From: Laspinema palackyanum D2c
Lineage (GTDB): Bacteria; Cyanobacteriota; Cyanobacteriia; Cyanobacteriales; Laspinemataceae
DNA length: 64,000 nt
Assembly (NCBI RefSeq): GCF_025370875.1
Contig: NZ_JAMXFD010000016.1
Span: 1-64,000, forward strand
Reading direction: 5' to 3'
The stretch's first letter is position 1, and every line of letters starts with the position of its first letter. Under the pieces are notes generated by a model. It saw nothing but the letters and a program-made list of their open reading frames with translations, did not search any database and had not been told where the DNA came from. Shown here in pieces: positions 7,402 through 15,739 of this stretch. Made by a program: the position numbers and the translations under genes.

Positions 7402-7791
7402 CTAAACGAGGCTAAAGGTATGCAATTCTTCATACCGTCGAACTTCCAACAGACGGTTTTGCTCATCAACCAGAACCACCCGAGGCGAATATGTTGTAAC
7501 TTCTTCCGGGGTGAATTGTCCATAGGTCATAATAATCAGGCGATCGCCCGGTGCACCCAGACGCGCTGCGGCCCCATTGAGTTCGATCGCCCCAGACTTC
7601 CCAGGGGCCTCAATCGCATAAGTGATTAACCGTTCTCCGTTAGATTTGTTGACAACTTGCACCTGCTCGTAAGGCAAGATACCGGCTGCCTCCATTAAGG
7701 TTTGATCAATACTAATGCTTCCCACATAATTCAAATTAGCATCAGTGAGCGTGCAGTTATGGATTTTTGCTAAGAGAAGAGTTCGCTGCAT
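7402..7791 (-). CDS. panD: Aspartate 1-decarboxylase
   Basis: This 129-residue pyruvoyl enzyme makes beta-alanine from L-aspartate for pantothenate and CoA synthesis. It begins [20 protein letters not shown]. The self-cleavage site is YVGSISID (Gly24-Ser25), where the serine becomes the pyruvoyl group of the alpha chain. The catalytic Tyr region ([11 protein letters not shown]), the NGAAARLG loop and [11 protein letters not shown] are all conserved. The length is normal for the family. It ends 74 bp upstream of the MBL hydrolase start on the same strand, so the two may be cotranscribed. Confidence 0.95.
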   Translation of the reverse strand: MQRTLLLAKIHNCTLTDANLNYVGSISIDQTLMEAAGILPYEQVQVVNKSNGERLITYAIEAPGKSGAIELNGAAARLGAPGDRLIIMTYGQFTPEEVTTYSPRVVLVDEQNRLLEVRRYEELHTFSLV

Positions 7792-7964
7792 GATCCGGAG
7801 TCGTTTCTAAGGAGGTTAGGGACTTTCTGCCTCAATGTTAGAACATCAGGACCGGAAAACCCAGAAAGTTCGGGGTAGCTTTGCGATCGCGACAGATTGC
7901 AGGGGGTCCAACGGGATGGATGCGAGGCAACATCCGGCGGGGGATCAATCCCATCAGACGAGCA

Positions 7965-8004
7965 GCCACATCCGACGGGGGTTTAAACCCCCGCCGGATG
8001 TGGC
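7965..8004. repeat. 40-bp near-perfect palindrome
   Basis: Arms 7965-7984 and 7985-8004 are 20 bp each with one mismatch and no loop; the centre is GTTTAAAC. A partial copy of the arm lies at about 7931-7942. It sits between ppa (ends 8038) and panD and could form a cruciform or act as a REP-like element. Confidence 0.8.
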
Positions 8005-8037
8005 TTAACTCAGGGTGTCGTTCCACTCAGTCTCTAT

Positions 8038-8553
8038 TTAGCCTTTTTGACCGGCCTTAACGCACTTCTCAACTAGAGGCATCACCTTCTCTACATCATG
8101 CCAGCCGAGAATTTCAGTTTTCTTCTTTTCCAGATTTTTGTAGGTTCTGAAAAATTCAGCAATTTCCTCTAATCGATGAGGGGCGATATCTTTCAGGGAC
8201 TTGACATGAGCATAGCGGGGGTCTTTGTCCGGAACGCAGAGAATTTTTTCATCCGGGTCCCCCCCGTCAATCATTTCTAAAAACCCCACGGGACGGGCGG
8301 CAATTACACAACCGGGAAAAGTGGGTTCATCCATAATCACCATGCCATCGAGGGGGTCTCCATCCTCAGCCAAGGTATTCGGGATGAAGCCATAATCGAA
8401 GGGATACTGCACCGAGGCATACAGGACGCGATCGAGGGCCAAAGCGCCTAACTCTTTATCAAATTCATACTTATTCTTGCTTCCGCCTGCGATTTCAATT
8501 AAGACGTTAATCAGACCAGGTTTCGGTTGGGCTGGAATCTTCGTTAAATCCAC
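8038..8553 (-). CDS. ppa: Inorganic pyrophosphatase, family I
   Basis: This 171-residue soluble enzyme hydrolyses pyrophosphate to two phosphates and drives biosynthetic reactions forward. Family I motifs are complete: the substrate-binding [12 protein letters not shown], then [20 protein letters not shown] with the metal-binding aspartates, and [14 protein letters not shown]. The C-terminal [17 protein letters not shown] is typical of bacterial forms. AAGGAG lies about 7-12 nt upstream of the ATG. The length matches the family. Confidence 0.96.
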   Translation of the reverse strand: MDLTKIPAQPKPGLINVLIEIAGGSKNKYEFDKELGALALDRVLYASVQYPFDYGFIPNTLAEDGDPLDGMVIMDEPTFPGCVIAARPVGFLEMIDGGDPDEKILCVPDKDPRYAHVKSLKDIAPHRLEEIAEFFRTYKNLEKKKTEILGWHDVEKVMPLVEKCVKAGQKG

Positions 8554-8895
8554 AATAACTCCTTGGATGGCGAGGGTTGTTTTTACCTACCCGAATCTTG
8601 TCGATTCAGCAGGGTTAAATTGGGGTCAGCCCAGGGTCTTCAACGCCGTCGCTCAGATGGGCGATCGGCCTGTTTCACCCGGGGAGAGTCCGTCAGCCAT
8701 CGTACCAGAAACCTTGAACCCACAAACCATCGGTTTGCGGTTTGTAATTGGGCGGAAGCTTGCCAGAGGAGAGTATCGGTCCGGGGTTACCGTCAAGATT
8801 AGAAACCGGGTTTTTGGTCCAAATTGGCTGCTGATGAGCAGAGATTTGGTTAAAAACCCGGTTTCTGGTCCCTGGGGGATATTAAGGCGCTAGGG
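8554..8895. other. Intergenic region with GAAACCGGG inverted repeat
   Basis: No convincing gene. It holds the ppa promoter side and, at 8801-8815/8852-8866, a perfect 15-bp inverted repeat (AGAAACCGGGTTTTT) enclosing a 36-nt loop. Confidence 0.6.
8801..8866. repeat. AGAAACCGGGTTTTT inverted repeat
   Basis: Arms 8801-8815 and 8852-8866 are exact reverse complements. They belong to the same palindrome family seen at 17855-18093, 22956-23023 and 55987-56054. Confidence 0.85.
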
Positions 8896-9087
8896 TCACC
8901 TCCTCACCCCGCTGAGGGGATAGGATGGGGGGGACGGCAGGTTCGGGAGACGATTCGCGGAAAAAGTCCCGATCGCCAGGAGGGGGAGCAAGAGAGTCAG
9001 TAAGGCGATCGCCGCACCGAATAAATTGGATAAAGTATTTTGGGGAAAGGGTTCAGAAGACCGGGCAGAAGGACTACCGGATTCCAT
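8896..9087 (-). CDS. Small single-pass membrane protein, hypothetical
   Basis: This 63-residue frame has a polar N-terminal part (MESGSPSARSSEPFPQN), one clear transmembrane helix of about 20 residues (LFGAAIALLTLLLPLLAIGT), and a Pro/Ser-rich tail. The pattern NLxGAAIALLTL resembles small cyanobacterial membrane proteins I have seen, but I cannot name it. No clear ribosome binding site precedes the ATG. It is divergent from recN. It could be a chance frame, but the clean hydrophobic segment argues for a real gene. Confidence 0.45.
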   Translation of the reverse strand: MESGSPSARSSEPFPQNTLSNLFGAAIALLTLLLPLLAIGTFSANRLPNLPSPPSYPLSGVRR

Positions 9088-9326
9088 AAAGAAAACTATT
9101 GAATTTTTTTAAAGTGTCGCCGTGAAATCAATCTAACCAAAAGCTCTCGCACGGAGCCTCTATCATCAGTATTAAATATTTTTCGCGGTAAGATTGTCAT
9201 CAAGCAAACAATCTGGGATATTTCTATTGTACTCAACATCCTGGAAATTGACCGGATCCCTGACCTTCCACAAGAAGGCTCGGCTTTTCCCCTGTATAGT
9301 TCAGTTCCACAAGGATAAGAATTGCC

Positions 9327-11138
9327 ATGTTGCTGTCCCTGCGGATAGAAAATTTTGCCTTAATTGACTGCTTAGATCTGGACTTTGGGAGGGGTCTCAA
9401 CGTCCTAACTGGGGAAACGGGGGCGGGAAAATCCATTATTCTGGATGCCCTGGATGCAGTGTTGGGGGGCAAATGTACGGGAAGGGCTATCCGCACGGGA
9501 ACCGGGCGATCGCTGATTGAGGCCACCTTTGAACTGGAACCCCCGGTGGCGGCTTATGTCCGAGACCAAGAAATTGAGCTATTAGACGGCACTCTCCTAG
9601 TCGTGAGTCGGGAACTCGTCTTCGGGAAAGGAGGAACTATGCGGAGCCGATCGCGGTTAAATGGGGTGTTAGTCAATCGGCAACTCATGGAACAACTGCG
9701 CGATCGCCTGGTGGAAATCACCGCCCAAGGTCAAACGGTCCAACTGGGACAACCCACCCGGCAGCGCGATTGGCTGGATGCTTTTGCCGGTCCCGAGGTT
9801 TTGGCCCTCCGCCAAGGGGTGGTGACTCGCTATGCCGAAGCGAATGCCGCCCGACAAGCGTTAGAACAGAGTCGGCAATCAGAACAACAGCGCTTACAAC
9901 GGATTGATTTACTGGATTACCAAGTCAAAGAGCTCTCGGAAGCAAATCTCAACGAAGCGGACGAATTAGAGCAACTGGAACAGGAACGGCAGCGCCTCTC
10001 CCATGTGGTGGAACTCCAGGAACAGAGCGATCGCGTCTATCAATCCCTTTATCAACAGAATGATGGGTCCTTGGCGGCGGCGGACCTGTTGGGAGAAGTG
10101 GAACAAACCCTGCGGGATATGGTTGCTTATGACCCGGAATTGCAAGGGGTCCTGGATGTGGTCAACGATGCCTTAGCCTTGGCGATCGAGGCGGGACGGC
10201 AGATGAGTAGCTACAGTTCCAGTTTAGAATCTGATCCCGACCGATTGGGGGAGGTGGAACAACGGATTGGCCAACTGAAGCAAATTTGCCGGAAGTACGG
10301 GCCCAACCTGAGTGCCGCGATCGCCTACTTCCATCGCATCGAAGCAGAACTAGAAGAACTCACCCAAGCCGATCGCGCAGTCGAGGTCCTAGAACGCCGC
10401 TATCAAGCCTGCCAAGCCGAACTGATTCAAACCTGTGAAGAATTAACCCATCTGCGGCGCACCGCTGCCTTGCGGCTAGAACAACGCCTGATTGAAGAAC
10501 TCAAACCCCTGGCGATGGATAATGTCCAGTTTCAGGTACAGATTGAACCCGTAGCGCCCAGCAGTACCGGCAGCGATCGCATCATTTTCCTGTTTAGTCC
10601 CAATCCTGGGGAACCCTTGCAACCCGTAGCCGAAATCGCCTCTGGGGGGGAAATGAGCCGGTTTTTGCTGGCCCTGCAATCCTGTTTCGTGCAGGTGGAT
10701 AGTGCCGCCACCCTTGTTTTTGATGAAATTGATGCCGGAGTCTCCGGACGAGTTGCCGGGGCGATCGCTCAAAAACTCCACCAACTCTCCCAGGGTCAAC
10801 AGGTGTTATTTGTCACCCATCAACCGATTGTGGCAGCAATGGCCGATTTTCATTTTCGGGTGAATAAACAAGTCATTGGCAGTTCCGAAGAAACCCCCCA
10901 GGCGACAGGTCCTCAACTCGAAACCGCCAACTCCCCCGGGAACGGGTCCACCCTGCCTGCGCCGATTGCACCAGAAGAACGCACCGTAGTTCGGGTAACA
11001 GCACTGGACAGTGAACAACGACGAGAAGAATTGGCGCAACTAGCTGGGGGACAAGGAGCATCCGAGGCGATCGCCTGGGCGCAATCTCTGCTCAACCAAG
11101 CCGCCTCCGTCCGACAAATTCAAACCCGCAGTTCTTAA
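9327..11138 (+). CDS. recN: DNA repair protein RecN
   Basis: This 603-residue SMC-like ATPase supports recombinational repair of double-strand breaks. The N-terminal half-domain starts MLLSLRIENFALIDCLDLDF, with Walker A GETGAGKSII. A long coiled coil (residues ~155-380) follows. The C-terminal half has the ABC signature ASGGEMSRF, Walker B TLVFDEIDAGVSG and the H-loop VTHQP. Residues ~515-555 are a Pro/Ser/Thr-rich insertion between FRVNKQ and RTVVRVTALD, which is longer than in Escherichia coli but plausible for cyanobacteria. AAGGA lies upstream of the ATG. It is monocistronic. Confidence 0.95.
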   Translation: MLLSLRIENFALIDCLDLDFGRGLNVLTGETGAGKSIILDALDAVLGGKCTGRAIRTGTGRSLIEATFELEPPVAAYVRDQEIELLDGTLLVVSRELVFGKGGTMRSRSRLNGVLVNRQLMEQLRDRLVEITAQGQTVQLGQPTRQRDWLDAFAGPEVLALRQGVVTRYAEANAARQALEQSRQSEQQRLQRIDLLDYQVKELSEANLNEADELEQLEQERQRLSHVVELQEQSDRVYQSLYQQNDGSLAAADLLGEVEQTLRDMVAYDPELQGVLDVVNDALALAIEAGRQMSSYSSSLESDPDRLGEVEQRIGQLKQICRKYGPNLSAAIAYFHRIEAELEELTQADRAVEVLERRYQACQAELIQTCEELTHLRRTAALRLEQRLIEELKPLAMDNVQFQVQIEPVAPSSTGSDRIIFLFSPNPGEPLQPVAEIASGGEMSRFLLALQSCFVQVDSAATLVFDEIDAGVSGRVAGAIAQKLHQLSQGQQVLFVTHQPIVAAMADFHFRVNKQVIGSSEETPQATGPQLETANSPGNGSTLPAPIAPEERTVVRVTALDSEQRREELAQLAGGQGASEAIAWAQSLLNQAASVRQIQTRSS

Positions 11139-11832
11139 ACACTCCCTGGATTTTTTCCCAAATTGGACCGCTAGAAACCAAAGAGACGGAACCGGATATA
11201 ATAACCGTCTGTAATCCGTTCCCGCGAGGAATCATCACCGTGATACCTAGGGCCTGTAAAATTCAAAATCTGGGTTCCCAATTTGCCAAAAAATGTTACA
11301 ACTAGAAAAGCGAATTTCACACGTTATGACGGGCTGACCGTTGGACCGAGTAACGCTTTTGCACAGGATCACCATTGCTCGTCAAAAATGCTACAACAAC
11401 GAGGCGCTTTCAAGAATCGCCTTACTGTTCAATCCCCTCGGTTAATCTGCCCTCAAGCCTGATCCAACCCTAATAATCCATTGAACATTTATCAAAAATT
11501 TTTGAAAAAAGGTGGAAACAGTAGAAAGGGTCACATTGAATTTCAGCAGGTAGTGTCAGAATCTCCTTAGCGTTCTCCCTCTGACTTTCGTCCAAACTCG
11601 ATGCGGACATCCCAGAGGACCCCAAAAAACCGCCCAAGGAGGGCTGAAAGGAAGCGATCGAAAATTAATTCCAAAATGTCTAATTATTTATGGACAGAGT
11701 AAACTTAAAGAGATAGTTATCCGGATCTGCTAGGCTTTGTACAACAAATCCGCGACCGCGTTCTCGGCAGGACACTCACATAATCCAAGAAATTCGCTGA
11801 CTCCTGGTCTGAAGTAAAGAGTTATAGATCTT
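11139..11832. other. Long intergenic region upstream of the adenylyl cyclase
   Basis: No gene, tRNA or recognised small RNA is seen in these 694 bp. It probably holds the recN 3' end and the promoter and long leader of the cyclase gene. Confidence 0.5.
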
Positions 11833-14505
11833 ATGACAGCTGCATCTCCAAATCCAAAGGCTTGGGACCATAACAATAGTAGTGCTGGTGCCGTGATTGA
11901 TGTGACCCCTCAAATCGTTGACGGCGGCAAGCCCGATCCTCAACGGTCCACATCTGCATCGGTAAGCGAACCCGAATCTAGCCCTGCAAATAACAGTGGC
12001 GGTGGGGGGTCTTTAGTTCAGTCCAAGGGGACCTTCACCAGCTTTCTCGCCCCCCTCAACAAAGACAGCTTCACCCAGGTTGTCAAAGATGTGGAAGGGA
12101 AGCTCGAAGTGGTCAATCAAACCCTGTCGATGCTCGACAGCCTCCTCGATTCCCAAGGGTTTGACTCGATTCTCGATGAAATGTTGCGTTCCATCACCCT
12201 AAAAACCGGGGAACTCCTCGGCGCGGACCGCACCACGATATTTTTATTAGATGAAGAAAAGAACGAACTCTGGTCCATCATCGCCAAAGGTGCAGGGGGT
12301 AAGGCATTAGAGATTAGGATTCCAGCGGATAAGGGAATTGCTGGGGAAGTCGCTACGTTTAAGAAAGTCGTTAATATTCCCTTTGATTTCTTTGACGATT
12401 CCCGTTCCGGTGCAGCTAAGGAACAGTTCAAGAAAACCGGCTACCGCACCTATACCATGCTCTGTCTGCCCCTGTTGAACGAACAAGGGGCATTAGTTGC
12501 GGTGGTTCAGTTACTCAATAAGTTAAAAAAAATCCATGATGCGGACGCTGAATTGTCCGAACGGATTAATGCCAAAGGCTTTACGGAAGAAGATGAGCGG
12601 GTATTTGAAGAGTTTGCTCCCTCAATTCGCCTGATTCTTGAATCCTCAAAGTCTTTCTATAAAGCAACTCAGCGGCAACGTGCCGCAGCAGCGCTCATGG
12701 CAGCGACCCAATCTTTGAGCAAGAGTAGCCTCGATCTGGAAGAAACCTTGAAAAAGGTGATGGATGAGGCGAAACAACTGATGAACGCCGATCGCAGCAC
12801 CCTATGGCTGATTGACCGGGATAAAAATGACCTCTGGACCAAGATCCCGATCGGTCCGAGAGGCGAGTTAAAGGAAATCCGCATTCCAATGGGAGTCGGC
12901 TATGCCGGGACCGTAGGGAAAACTGGAGAACCCCTAAATATCCCCTTTGATTTGTATGATCATCCTGGGTGCGAAACCAGTAAGCGGGTGGATCAACAAA
13001 GCGGGTATCGGACTTGCAGTTTATTATGTATGCCGGTATTCAACGCGGATGGGGAACTGATTGGGGTGACCCAGTTGGTGAACAAGAAAAAACAAGGGGA
13101 TCATCCCCCCTACGAACCGGCCCAATGGCCGGAAGCCCCTGATTGTTGGAAAGCCAGTTTCAATCGGTCCGATCAGGAGTTTATGCAGGCGTTTAATACC
13201 CAAGCGGGAGTGGCGTTGCAAAATGCCAAACTCTTTGCCACGGTCAAGCAGCAAGAGCAAATGCAACGGGATATTTTGCGAAGCTTGAGCAATGGGGTGA
13301 TTTCCACGGATAAGGCCGGAAATGCGATCGCCGCTAATGATAGTGCCCGTCAATTGCTCGGTCTGGAACCGAGCGATCGCATCGAAGGCAAATCCGTTCG
13401 AGACTTGATCCAAATTAAAGATGGGGACTTTTCTAAGTGGTTTGATGCGGCATTGACGGCCAAAGATGATAAATCTCGTCAGCAGTATTATCCCGATCAA
13501 ACCCTGGTTGCCAAAGACGACAAAGAGCAACACAGCATTAACTTGTCGATTAACTCCATTGCCGATGCCTCGGACCGTACCAATGTTTATGGTGCCCTGG
13601 TGGTCATGGAAGATATCAGCGATGAGAAACGACTCAAGAGCACCATGTATCGTTACATGACCCAGGAAGTGGCTGAACAGTTACTGGCCTCTGGGGACAC
13701 CGGGTTAGGTGGCAAACGCAAGGAAGTCTCGGTCTTGTTCTCGGATATCCGCAGCTATACCACCCTCACCGAAGGCATGGAAGCGGAAGATGTGGTGATC
13801 ATGCTCAATGAATATTTTGAGTCGATGGTCGATGCGGTATTTCAGTACAAGGGGACCCTGGATAAATATATCGGGGATGCGATCATGGCCGTGTTTGGGT
13901 CTCCTCTCCCCCTCAAGGACCATGCCTGGTGTGCGGTCCAAACGGCGGTAGAAATGCGGCGGCGGTTGATTGAGTTTAACAACCATCGCACCGCTGCCGG
14001 TAAGCAAATCCTGAAAATTGGGATTGGGATCCACTCTGATGAAGTGGTCAGTGGGAATATCGGGTCCAGCAAACGGATGGAATTGACCTCCATTGGAGAT
14101 GGGGTTAACCTCGGGTCTCGGTTAGAAGGCACGAGCAAAATGTATGGGACGGATATCGTGATCAGTGAAAAAACATACAGTCCTTGTGCCGACAAGGTTT
14201 ATGTTCGGGAGTTGGACTTTATTACCGTAAAAGGGAAAAGCGAACCCGTCAAAATTTATGAATTGGTCGGATTGCGATCGGACCCAATTTCTGACCACAA
14301 TATGCAAATTATCGAATCCTACACGAAGGGACGGGAATTTTATCTGTCTCGGCAATTTGCTAAAGCTCTCCAAGAGTTTGGTAAAGTGTTGGAACTTGAT
14401 AAGAATAATAAGGCGGCATCCTTACAGATGGATCGGTGTCAACATTTTGTGGTGGAACCCCCACCGGATGACTGGAATGGGGTCTGGAATCTCACCGAAA
14501 AGTAG
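11833..14505 (+). CDS. GAF-GAF-PAS class III adenylyl cyclase (CyaB-like)
   Basis: This 890-residue protein starts with a ~90-residue disordered region. Two GAF domains (~100-280 and ~290-470) follow, each with a DRTT/DRSTLWLID core. Next are a PAS domain (~485-600), a class III cyclase domain (~620-815) and a short TPR-like C terminus. Metal-binding aspartates are D638 (FSDIRSYT) and D682 (GDAIMAVFG), and the adenine-selecting lysine is K747 (SSKRMELTSIGDG). The layout matches Anabaena CyaB1/CyaB2, in which GAF domains bind cAMP and activate the cyclase; that property is inferred here. It is followed 121 bp later by a degenerate second copy of its cyclase-TPR part. Confidence 0.92.
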   Translation: MTAASPNPKAWDHNNSSAGAVIDVTPQIVDGGKPDPQRSTSASVSEPESSPANNSGGGGSLVQSKGTFTSFLAPLNKDSFTQVVKDVEGKLEVVNQTLSMLDSLLDSQGFDSILDEMLRSITLKTGELLGADRTTIFLLDEEKNELWSIIAKGAGGKALEIRIPADKGIAGEVATFKKVVNIPFDFFDDSRSGAAKEQFKKTGYRTYTMLCLPLLNEQGALVAVVQLLNKLKKIHDADAELSERINAKGFTEEDERVFEEFAPSIRLILESSKSFYKATQRQRAAAALMAATQSLSKSSLDLEETLKKVMDEAKQLMNADRSTLWLIDRDKNDLWTKIPIGPRGELKEIRIPMGVGYAGTVGKTGEPLNIPFDLYDHPGCETSKRVDQQSGYRTCSLLCMPVFNADGELIGVTQLVNKKKQGDHPPYEPAQWPEAPDCWKASFNRSDQEFMQAFNTQAGVALQNAKLFATVKQQEQMQRDILRSLSNGVISTDKAGNAIAANDSARQLLGLEPSDRIEGKSVRDLIQIKDGDFSKWFDAALTAKDDKSRQQYYPDQTLVAKDDKEQHSINLSINSIADASDRTNVYGALVVMEDISDEKRLKSTMYRYMTQEVAEQLLASGDTGLGGKRKEVSVLFSDIRSYTTLTEGMEAEDVVIMLNEYFESMVDAVFQYKGTLDKYIGDAIMAVFGSPLPLKDHAWCAVQTAVEMRRRLIEFNNHRTAAGKQILKIGIGIHSDEVVSGNIGSSKRMELTSIGDGVNLGSRLEGTSKMYGTDIVISEKTYSPCADKVYVRELDFITVKGKSEPVKIYELVGLRSDPISDHNMQIIESYTKGREFYLSRQFAKALQEFGKVLELDKNNKAASLQMDRCQHFVVEPPPDDWNGVWNLTEK

Positions 14506-14626
14506 TATCCTAAACAGAGCAAGGGTACAAGCTAGAATTCAGGAGTCAGAATCCTGCTTTGGCATCGTTCTTACTCCTGATTGCTTGAAGAAAGATGGAA
14601 TCGGTAGTTGACAATGTGTATGGAAT

Positions 14627-15469
14627 ATGGTAAATTCTAGCGGCGATCGCCAAGAAGTTTCAGTCTTATTCTCTGAAATTTCCGGCTATAGTAGCTTGAC
14701 GGAAAATTTAGAAGCCTCCGAGGTCGCCCGTCTGCTTCAAGACTATTTTGAGTCAATGCTGGAGGCTGTAAATCAGTACAGGCAGAATCATGAGCAGCAA
14801 ATAGAAGTGGCTTGTATTGGCAATGGTCTAATTGTCGTTTTTGGTGCACCCCAGTTCCTAGAAAATCATGGGTGGATGGCATTGCAAACGGCGATCGCCA
14901 TGCACAAAAAACTCGATGAATTTAATCATCATCGCCAAGAGAAAAATCAACCCGTGATTCAGATGGGGATTGGAATTAATTCCGATTGGACTATTAGCAA
15001 TAATATTGCGGAAAATAAGTCCCTGCAATTTAGTGCCGTAGGCGATGGTGTCAATCTGGGCAATCTCCTCCAAGGGGTGAGCAATCAATATGGTTGCAAT
15101 ATTGTCTTGGGAGAAAACACTTATCGCGCCTGCGAGGAGCGCATTTGGGCCCGAGAACTCGACCGAATTCGGATGCGATCAAACTATCCCCCAGTGGCGT
15201 TATATCAATATCTAGGACTCAAAGGAGAAGCGATTTCCGACGAGAGTAAAAAGGTGATGGAGCACTATGACCTTGGGCGGCAATATTATCTCAGTCGCAA
15301 GTTTGCGATCGCAATGGGAGAATTTGCCACCGTCTTGGAAATCAACAGCCACGATCGCGCCGCCCGGTTGCATCTAAAGCGCTGCCAGCGATTGCTCAAA
15401 GAACCCCCTACAGAAGAGTGGGATGGGTCCTGGGTTGCTAAGAAATCTTGGGAACTGGCGGAACATTAG
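14627..15469 (+). CDS. Degenerate cyclase-TPR paralogue, probably catalytically dead
   Basis: This 280-residue protein is colinear with the cyclase domain plus TPR-like tail of the upstream cyclase, including QEVSVLFSEISGYSSLTE, GDGVNLGNLLQG and the ending RCQRLLKEPPTEEWDGSW. Both metal-binding aspartates are lost: D-to-E at residue 17 (FSEI) and D-to-N at residue 66 (IGNGLIVVFG). The KRME purine-binding segment has become KSLQ. There is no GAF or PAS input. It probably arose by local duplication and either decays or acts as a regulatory pseudocyclase that heterodimerises with the active cyclase. The frame is fully open, which favours retention under selection. Confidence 0.88.
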   Translation: MVNSSGDRQEVSVLFSEISGYSSLTENLEASEVARLLQDYFESMLEAVNQYRQNHEQQIEVACIGNGLIVVFGAPQFLENHGWMALQTAIAMHKKLDEFNHHRQEKNQPVIQMGIGINSDWTISNNIAENKSLQFSAVGDGVNLGNLLQGVSNQYGCNIVLGENTYRACEERIWARELDRIRMRSNYPPVALYQYLGLKGEAISDESKKVMEHYDLGRQYYLSRKFAIAMGEFATVLEINSHDRAARLHLKRCQRLLKEPPTEEWDGSWVAKKSWELAEH

Positions 15470-15739
15470 CAGCAAAACAACAAAACAATGGCATCCTGTT
15501 TTTGAATCAGTGGGTTTCGACGGAATAGGGATGAGCGTTCTTGCCATCGGATGCTCTACAACCGTGCAGTTCGTTCTTAAATCTCCCCGGGAGTTCCGTC
15601 GTTATACCCGCGAAAGATTTCAGGCGACTGCAACCTGGACTTCCTCATCCCGCAGACTTAGATCCCGAGGCAGTTCTGAGCAGACCGCGACGGAATTGTT
15701 ACAATAGTTAACATGGTTCCGTAAGTGGGTCTCGAATAC

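Noticed and set aside
7838-8026. 62-codon minus-strand frame between panD and ppa
   Set aside because: It runs through the 40-bp palindrome and has no ribosome binding site or recognisable sequence.
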